Assembly: GCF_036370855.1 (NCBI RefSeq)
Contig: NC_088103.1
Location: 5,829,404-5,893,403, forward strand
Length of the DNA: 64,000 nt
Reading direction: 5' to 3'
Source of the DNA: Dromaius novaehollandiae
Lineage: Eukaryota; Chordata; Aves; Casuariiformes; Dromaiidae
The notes beneath the pieces are model-generated. The model was given only the letters and a program-made list of their open reading frames with translations, was not told the DNA's origin and ran no database searches. Made by a program: the position numbers and the translations under genes. Below, in pieces: positions 59,701 through 64,000 of this stretch (positions are counted from its first letter, which is position 1; the number at the start of each line of letters is the position of its first letter).

Positions 59701-62511
59701 CATAGCTCCTCACCGACTCTTCTAGAGCCAAGATTGCTCCCACAGTGCAGCTCAGCTCCTCCTCTTCCTATGCCCAGAGCACAGCACAAGTGGCTGACCC
59801 ACTTCTGTGTGTGCATGAACACCCTTTTCTCATGCCCTACATCCATGCAGGCTGTGAGTTCCTCCACGTGAGGACTCTCTTCTTTTCCCTTTGGGGCCTC
59901 CACACTCAGCTCTCCTCTCCACAGCTCATCTCCAGACTCAGAGCTTCATCAGCTGAAGTCGTTGCCAATGAATGGACCAGCGATTTCCCCAAGGTGACCA
60001 CATCTTCAGTCATGTACCCCACCCAGAGCTCCTTAGATGGGGGTTGATGGTGAGACACAGCTGGCCTTATGCACCTTCTGCCTTCCTTTTCCTCTATATA
60101 GGTGCTGGGCCGTCAACTCTAAGAGCTCAGCTTGGGAGGTCACCCAACGCTAAGCCTGACTGCCGGCAAGTAGGTTTGCGACTGTGAGCACACACTTTGT
60201 GCTGCAGATCAGAGCACCGTGGACAAGTCTGCTCCAATCTACCCCAGGGAGAAAGGATAGCTCCAGTCCCCTCCTTAGCCCTGGTAGCTCTCAGGACAAG
60301 CTATCTCACTGCCCAGGGAAGATACACCTCACCATGACCTCCTGTTGTGCTCCAGTTTCCAGTTTCATCTACCCCAGTGGCATGAGTCGACTCCCCAGAA
60401 ATGACAGGCTTAGCTTTAAAATGCAGTGTGTGTGTTTTCCTTCTGGGCTCTAAGCCATTGAGGTCATATATTCAGCATTCCCACCACCCAGAGGAAATGG
60501 ACCTTTTTTTTCCCCCCCTTCTGGTGAAAGCTGAATTCTCTCCTCCACCAAGACAGACCAGAGGACTCACCCTTACACAGTGTTGACTCTTTCAAGAGCA
60601 GCACTGCAACGGGCAGAGAAAACGAGCCATTGCAATGCCCTTCTGAGTCCTGGTTCAGTACTGTCCGCCTGGACAAGCTGCCAGAGCTGATTCCCTTTGC
60701 CCGCTCACCCTTGCCCCAACCAGTGCCCTGGGTAAATCAAAAGTCCTACCTGAGCCCTTTGCAGGTGCTGATGCTTGCTGCTGAAATGGCATACCCCCGA
60801 ACATGGCCCTGGTAAAAGCAATGATCCTGCAACAGAGAAAACAGACGTGTAAAGGCAATTTACATCATGCTGGAAACAGAGAGAAGAGCCAAAGAGAGAG
60901 ACCCTGAAGGACGTAGGGCAGTGACCATCCTTTCAGTAAAAATCCCCCCTCTTGGCAAACTCCTGTGCAGCTGAAGTAGAAAGAGGGCGATTGATGCTGG
61001 GCCTGGGAACGCTGTTGCCAAAGCAAAAAGCAAGAAGATTCTTCCTGCCACAGGCCCAGTGGACCCTGCAATAGCTCCTCAGGTCCCCAGGGCCATCATG
61101 ATTCAGCGTGAAGGCCTGTGAAAGCTAAAACACACACTGAGCACCTTGAAGCTATGGAGACCCAACCAGAATAATATCCCCTGTCAATAAAAGCCGTCCT
61201 CCCAGGGGCTGTGGCACTGCTTTCTGAGCCAAACCTACATCATTGCTGACCTTCCTGCTAGCATTTTTTTGGCAAAAAGTGGTCTGCTCTAGTCACAGCC
61301 AGACTCTGTGAGAAATAGGTGTCACTAGCTGTGTCCGTGTGTGAGCTGGGGCTGGTAAAACTGTTGGCCATCTTCTTGGCACAGGGTGCAGGACAAAATG
61401 CCTGTGGAGCGCAGCAGGCTGGCCCATGAGGCTCTTCCCTGCCATCGGTGCCTGTGGATCTAGGGAAGAGCGGAGGCTGAAGCACATGCCGACAAGGAGA
61501 GAGGGCAGAGCCACCAGCACCTCGCACTTTGCAACCTTCTCCTGTGGGTCCCGCACTGTCAGCAGGGCCTCCCTCACCCTACAACCCACTCTTCCAGCAG
61601 CCTGCTGCAACGCAAGCCCCATACCTGAACATCTGGCTTCTCTATGATCTCCGTGCCGTCGGCCAAGTAATGCATCTCGGTGTAATGCTGTCCAAGCAGC
61701 TCCCTGCAGGAACGAGACGGGGTGTTAGCAGTGACAACTCTTTAAGGTAGAGGGTGGGAAGGTAATGCACATATCACAGGTGGACTCAGCATCACTCCGG
61801 ACCTTGCAGGCCAAATCCTGCCTGCCAAACCTTCAGCACAGTGAGCCCTGGGCGCGGAGGCTGAGGTGCTCCTGGACAATTATATTTGGATACAGTGGGC
61901 CCATGATCTCACAGGGTGTGTTTCTCAAGGAAGAAGAAATGAGGTATTTTTCTAGCAAGGATCTGGGCCGAAGGGATCCCTGTGGTGGTTTAGAGGCAGC
62001 AACCCTGAAATCCGGAGGGTCAGTGCCAGCTGACAGGGCCTCTCCACCCGCATTCAAGGGTTCCCTCTCCAGGCCCTGATGCTGTGACAGAAGATCTCAG
62101 AGGAGTTACATTTGAAAACTAGTGTAAAGCGAGTCTCCCAGTCACCCCAGCCCTCCCTGCCCACCAGTACTCACTTATTCTTCTCCAGATGCAGAACATA
62201 GTCCTTGCCTTCAGCATGGATGCTGTAGAGGACGTGGTCTGGATAGATGCTCTGCATGAAACGAAACGACAGCACAAACCCACCATTACCAGGAGCACGA
62301 GTTGCAAAAGGCCTTTTTGCCCAGATACAGCCCAAAGAGCACATGGGGTCTGCACAGACCCAACTGGGAAAGTGACTGAGGGACGGGGACCCCCTCTCGT
62401 CACTGCCCAGAGGCAATGTACACACTCACCCCAGAGGCATTCAGCAAAGACACAGGAAATCAGAATGAAAGGAAGAAAGTACATCTGCAATAATGCAAAT
62501 CCCCAACGCAT
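47677..62511 (-). CDS. ADAM8: ADAM8, metalloprotease-disintegrin, 23 in-phase exons plus signal exon
   Basis: ADAM8 is a single-pass membrane zinc metalloprotease of leukocytes that sheds surface proteins and remodels matrix. In order the gene encodes a signal peptide, propeptide, catalytic domain with [12 protein letters not shown] (three zinc-binding His and the catalytic Glu intact), a Met-turn (CVMAAS), disintegrin domain (loop [14 protein letters not shown]), cysteine-rich domain, EGF-like repeat, one transmembrane helix, and a proline-rich tail with NPLF and the end [30 protein letters not shown] and the ADAM8-type tail distinguish it from ADAM28, ADAM12 and ADAM33. Exons 62251 to 47677 join in phase to 831 residues. 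The signal exon ends in phase 1 but the next found exon begins in phase 0, so one propeptide exon is missing or mis-modelled. Introns without their own entry show nothing recognised. Confidence 0.94.
47906..48013 (-). CDS. ADAM8: ADAM8 exon: proline-rich tail
   Basis: A strong pyrimidine-rich acceptor (ttcgtttgccag) and donor CAG|gtgagc give 36 whole codons, including [14 protein letters not shown], a likely SH3-binding segment. A nearer AG at 47989 would give the wrong phase with both neighbours. Confidence 0.85.
48256..48306 (-). CDS. ADAM8: ADAM8 exon: proline-rich tail, 51 bases
   Basis: Acceptor tctggcag and donor GAG|gtaggg give [17 protein letters not shown] in phase 0. Confidence 0.88.
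48676..48693. repeat. Poly(G) run of 18
   Basis: An uninterrupted run of 18 G on the + strand within an ADAM8 intron. Such runs are slippage-prone in replication and sequencing, so the length may be unreliable. Confidence 0.9.
48736..48804 (-). CDS. ADAM8: ADAM8 exon: proline-rich tail
   Basis: Donor GAG|gtaag is clear. The acceptor chosen (tttgctcaag) is weak but gives 23 phase-0 codons, [20 protein letters not shown] plus PRE, which align with the human tail. A nearer cccccag would put the exon out of frame. Confidence 0.65.
48805..49560 (-). other. ADAM8: ADAM8 intron, 0.75 kb
   Basis: This intron lies within the cytoplasmic-tail region. Overlapping open frames exist on both strands without recognised domains. 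A small additional tail exon cannot be excluded. Confidence 0.6.
49561..49617 (-). CDS. ADAM8: ADAM8 exon: tail, 57 bases
   Basis: Acceptor cccctgtag and donor CAG|gtaag give [19 protein letters not shown] in phase 0. Confidence 0.87.
49727..49904 (-). CDS. ADAM8: ADAM8 exon: cytoplasmic tail with NPLF motif
   Basis: Acceptor cattgcag and donor GAG|gtagga. It encodes [20 protein letters not shown] through [10 protein letters not shown]. The NPLFQ segment corresponds to human SNPLFHQ. Confidence 0.95.
50001..50115 (-). CDS. ADAM8: ADAM8 exon: transmembrane helix
   Basis: Acceptor ttccgcag and donor GG|gtaagt. It encodes [20 protein letters not shown] and GGGFVLL, a single membrane span, then basic residues RGGGKR at the cytoplasmic face. 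Confidence 0.95.
50295..50379 (-). CDS. ADAM8: ADAM8 exon: EGF-like repeat
   Basis: Acceptor gatttcag and donor ACGG|gtacgg. It encodes [20 protein letters not shown] and the stalk QKLSEITT. The Cys spacing is that of the ADAM EGF-like domain. Confidence 0.95.
50696..50773 (-). CDS. ADAM8: ADAM8 exon: cysteine-rich to EGF
   Basis: Acceptor ttcttccag and donor GGG|gtacgc. It encodes [20 protein letters not shown] and KCNNHG. Confidence 0.95.
50902..51085 (-). CDS. ADAM8: ADAM8 exon: cysteine-rich domain
   Basis: Acceptor tctcgcag and donor ATG|gtgagt. It encodes [20 protein letters not shown] through [11 protein letters not shown], containing the conserved CGxLxC and GTKCG motifs. Confidence 0.95.
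51246..51345 (-). CDS. ADAM8: ADAM8 exon: cysteine-rich domain
   Basis: Acceptor gtccctcag and donor AA|gtaag. It encodes [20 protein letters not shown] through GKRPCSP. Confidence 0.94.
51672..51867 (-). CDS. ADAM8: ADAM8 exon: disintegrin loop
   Basis: Acceptor ttcgtgcag and donor G|gtaatg. It encodes [20 protein letters not shown] through [14 protein letters not shown]. The disintegrin loop has no RGD, which is usual for ADAM8. Confidence 0.96.
51868..52949 (-). other. ADAM8: ADAM8 intron, 1.1 kb
   Basis: Open frames of up to 211 codons on the + strand (52442-53077) run across exons and introns of ADAM8 and have no recognised domain. No repeat family was assigned. Confidence 0.7.
52950..53039 (-). 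CDS. ADAM8: ADAM8 exon: disintegrin domain
   Basis: Acceptor gccttgcag and donor AAG|gtacc give 30 whole codons. It encodes [20 protein letters not shown] and [10 protein letters not shown]. Confidence 0.96.
53040..54651 (-). other. ADAM8: ADAM8 intron, 1.6 kb
   Basis: I recognise no exon, repeat family or RNA gene in this intron. Confidence 0.65.
54652..54829 (-). CDS. ADAM8: ADAM8 exon: end of protease domain, start of disintegrin
   Basis: Acceptor cctaag and donor GAG|gtacag. It encodes [20 protein letters not shown] through [29 protein letters not shown] is the hallmark start of the disintegrin domain. Confidence 0.96.
55060..55208 (-). CDS. ADAM8: ADAM8 exon: zinc-binding active site
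   Basis: Acceptor tcccgcag and donor GG|gtgagt. It encodes [20 protein letters not shown] through GGCVMAASV. HExxHxxGxxHD is intact and the Met-turn Met is present, so the protease is predicted active. Confidence 0.98.
55959..56040 (-). CDS. ADAM8: ADAM8 exon: catalytic domain
   Basis: Acceptor cccacag and donor CAG|gtaggt. It encodes [20 protein letters not shown] and DSGGVNQ. Confidence 0.96.
56163..56332 (-). CDS. ADAM8: ADAM8 exon: catalytic domain
   Basis: Acceptor catctcag and donor AC|gtaagg. It encodes [20 protein letters not shown] through [11 protein letters not shown]. Confidence 0.96.
57089..57157 (-). CDS. ADAM8: ADAM8 exon: catalytic domain
   Basis: Acceptor cccatag and donor AAG|gtgag give 23 whole codons. 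It encodes [20 protein letters not shown] and VDK. Confidence 0.95.
57255..57320 (-). CDS. ADAM8: ADAM8 exon: start of catalytic domain
   Basis: Acceptor ccttttcag and donor GAG|gtaagg. It encodes [20 protein letters not shown] and [13 protein letters not shown] is the usual first strand of ADAM protease domains. Confidence 0.96.
57321..57843 (-). other. ADAM8: ADAM8 intron, 0.5 kb
   Basis: This intron separates the propeptide exon from the first protease exon. I see nothing recognisable in it. Confidence 0.7.
57844..58030 (-). CDS. ADAM8: ADAM8 exon: propeptide with cysteine-switch segment
   Basis: Acceptor tttggcag and donor TGG|gttagg (an unusual +3/+4). It encodes [20 protein letters not shown] through AAAMKLHHW. 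The single Cys in RGTCQEAG is at the position of the propeptide cysteine switch. Confidence 0.94.
58031..60749 (-). other. ADAM8: ADAM8 intron, 2.7 kb
   Basis: Several open frames exist, including an antisense-like one at 59322-59903 (193 codons) that runs in the ADAM8 direction but has no ADAM-like sequence. No repeat family was assigned. Confidence 0.65.
60750..60826 (-). CDS. ADAM8: ADAM8 exon: propeptide
   Basis: Acceptor gttgcag and donor AG|gtagga. It encodes [20 protein letters not shown] and TCKGL. [11 protein letters not shown] is the propeptide signature of ADAMs. Confidence 0.97.
60827..61624 (-). other. ADAM8: ADAM8 intron, 0.8 kb
   Basis: This intron lies between two propeptide exons. 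I see nothing recognisable in it. Confidence 0.65.
61625..61703 (-). CDS. ADAM8: ADAM8 exon: propeptide
   Basis: Acceptor cctgcag and donor CAG|gtatgg. It encodes [20 protein letters not shown] and EKPDVQ. Confidence 0.96.
62175..62251 (-). CDS. ADAM8: ADAM8 exon: propeptide
   Basis: Acceptor tttcatgcag and donor AA|gtgagt. It encodes [20 protein letters not shown] and HLEKN, aligned to human GLHPERVSYVL...HLRKN. It starts in phase 0. Confidence 0.92.
62430..62511 (-). CDS. ADAM8: ADAM8 putative signal-peptide exon
   Basis: The ATG at 62511 has A at -3. The peptide is [20 protein letters not shown] plus VFAECLW, with a long hydrophobic core and a VFA|E cleavage-type site, as expected of a signal peptide. 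An acceptor-like tttatctcag lies one base before the ATG, so a 5' non-coding exon may exist. The donor TGGG|gtgagt leaves phase 1, which does not match the exon at 62251. Confidence 0.6.
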
Positions 62512-62799
62512 CCTGAGATAAAGAACGAGTCATGCTGGCAGTGAAACAGAAAGTCAGCAAAGGCTTGCTTCCCGTGTCTGACACACAGCCACAGACAGGC
62601 ACACAAGAAGCTGAAATTTCATACTCATCAGTCACAAGAGCTCCTTTTTTGGGACTGTGTTCAGCACTTACTCATAGGCAGAACCACAAAGCTCTCCGGT
62701 GCACAAAAGCTTTTCTCGGCAGAGACTTCCTTATCTCTGACTGATCTAACATCATGATCTCTCTATCGAGAGTAGACTTTATATCATTTTGTATCAGAT

Positions 62800-63110
62800 A
62801 CCTCACAGCATCACCAGAGTGCTGGTGGAGGGGACCTCAAGGAGTCTCTAGTCCAACCTCCTGCCTCCAGCGCTGGGTCAGAGTGGACATGGCTTGGCCT
62901 GGCCGAGCCCTGAAATCCCCAGGACAGAGACCCCCCCCACCTCCTTGGTGGCCTGTCCTAGGGCTGCTCACCCTCCAGGGGAACAAGTGTGTCCTCACCG
63001 CTCCGTGAGGGAAGTCCTCAGTCCTGTCTGCGATCCCTTGTGATCCCCATCCCTGGATGTTGGAGGAGAGACCTCCAGCCATACCGTCTCAGTGGGGCCA
63101 CCGGGAGAGA
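62800..63110 (-). repeat. CR1-like LINE 3' fragment, reverse orientation
   Basis: On the - strand GGAGGTTGGACTAGAGACTC and the following CTTGAGGTCCCCTCC match the typical CR1 3' end. Upstream the GGCCAGGCCAAGCCATGTCC segment also fits. The left and right ends are approximate. Confidence 0.65.
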
Positions 63111-63888
63111 CTGTGATCCCTCGTGCGGTGCTCCAGGTCAGGCCGTGTCCCTGGCACCATGCGGGACCTCCGCACCTACCACCTGGGCAAGGACACCGTC
63201 TATGAAGGCACCTCCTCAGTTCTTGCGGGATCCTAAGGTGAGGGACCAGGCAGAAGGCAAAGCAGCAGCTCCCACGGGGCTGGCATTCCTCCTGGGCCAG
63301 GTGTTCGGCCTCTCCCCAAGGAGGATGACGGTATCTATTAGCATACGAAGGCTCAGCACTCCCCAGAGGGACTCTACAGCCAGGCAGGAGCTGGGGTTAA
63401 GTGGAAAGTCCTGCTGTCTCAGCACTGCACTCAGAGCCAGCTAGGTCAGGGAAAAGGCTTTTCCTGTGAGTCAGTTGCCCTAAATTCCACCCATTTGCAT
63501 TTCCAATTTGAAGGGATGCTTGGGGCGATAGGTTTCTGGCCGCAAAACATCCTCTCTGCACGCCGAGTGAGCCCCGGCAGGTTTCCTCAGAGGCGAGGCA
63601 ACCCCGGCTGCCCACGAGCACGTCCCTTGCACGACCAGCTGCACGAGCGCGTTGTGCTCCTGCGAGGAGCTGCTGTGGGTCCCCGGCACATTTTTCTCTT
63701 ATGAACAGTGTCTCACGTGTGACGTGGCCTTCCCTTCGAGTGTCTGCCAACGGAGTGATTCTTTGTTATTGTTGGCAGGGCCAGAGCCAGAAAAGGCCCT
63801 AAGAAATCGCTGGAAAGGACTTGGAAAGGGGTGGTGGGTCAGAGGGGAGAAGAGCAACTGTCTCTTGGAAAGAACCGCAGTGCAAGTT

Positions 63889-63907
63889 AAAATAAAATAA
63901 AATAAAA
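63889..63907 (+). repeat. (AAAAT)n microsatellite
   Basis: AAAAT repeated almost four times. It may be the tail of a degraded retroposon, but no body was recognised upstream. Confidence 0.8.
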
Positions 63908-64000
63908 CCACCCTGATAAAGCTTCCCTGAAGCACCTCCTTCCTGACTAGTGAGGGCTTTGTAAGCGCTCCAGACGGGAAGGCTTTGAAAGCACAGGCAG

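Larger units (their letters stand above)
62512..64000 (-). other. ADAM8 upstream region
   Basis: This holds a CR1 fragment (62800-63110) and an (AAAAT)n microsatellite at 63889-63907. No CpG island and no clear further exon were found. A TGAGTCA (AP-1 type) word occurs at 63467-63473, which is only suggestive. Confidence 0.5.

Noticed and set aside
62171-62425. Micro-intron model joining the ADAM8 signal exon to an acceptor near 62353
   Set aside because: The phase works, but the intron would be about 75 bases and the added residues show no likeness to an ADAM propeptide.

Overview
The window looks like a stretch of vertebrate, most probably avian, chromosome. It carries three spliced protein-coding genes with canonical GT-AG introns, several CR1-type LINE fragments (the dominant retrotransposon of birds and other sauropsids), one solo retroviral LTR and one strong CpG island. 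All product names come from translating exons and comparing them with families I know. No database search was run.

Layout. (1) Positions 1 to about 21695, + strand: the 3' two thirds of CHUK (IKK-alpha), 13 coding exons from the end of the kinase domain to the LDWSWL NEMO-binding motif, then a 3'UTR with AATAAA at 21672. The window opens inside a CHUK intron that holds a CR1 fragment and a solo LTR. (2) About 21720 to 45455, + strand: the complete ERLIN1 gene. It has a CpG-island promoter directly behind the CHUK poly(A) signal, 11 coding exons (347 residues) and a long 3'UTR. (3) About 46775 to 62511, - strand: ADAM8, convergent with ERLIN1. 23 exons join in phase from the propeptide to the stop codon, and a signal-peptide exon lies upstream. 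The exon for the N-terminal propeptide was not found. (4) 62512 to 64000: ADAM8 upstream sequence with a CR1 fragment and no convincing exon.

Biology. CHUK is a kinase of the NF-kappaB pathway. ERLIN1 is an ER-membrane SPFH protein that works with ERLIN2 and RNF170 in ER-associated degradation of IP3 receptors and in sterol control. ADAM8 is a leukocyte-type membrane metalloprotease-disintegrin. They are neighbours and not an operon. CHUK-ERLIN1 is a conserved tandem pair in human, with almost no space between the genes here. ADAM8 next to ERLIN1 differs from the human arrangement as I recall it.

I found no unknown multi-gene system. The points most worth a second look are a two-codon upstream ORF abutting the ERLIN1 start, the CHUK/ERLIN1 junction, the unresolved 5' end of ADAM8, the ERLIN1/ADAM8 adjacency, the solo LTR, and CR1 copies next to ERLIN1 exons.
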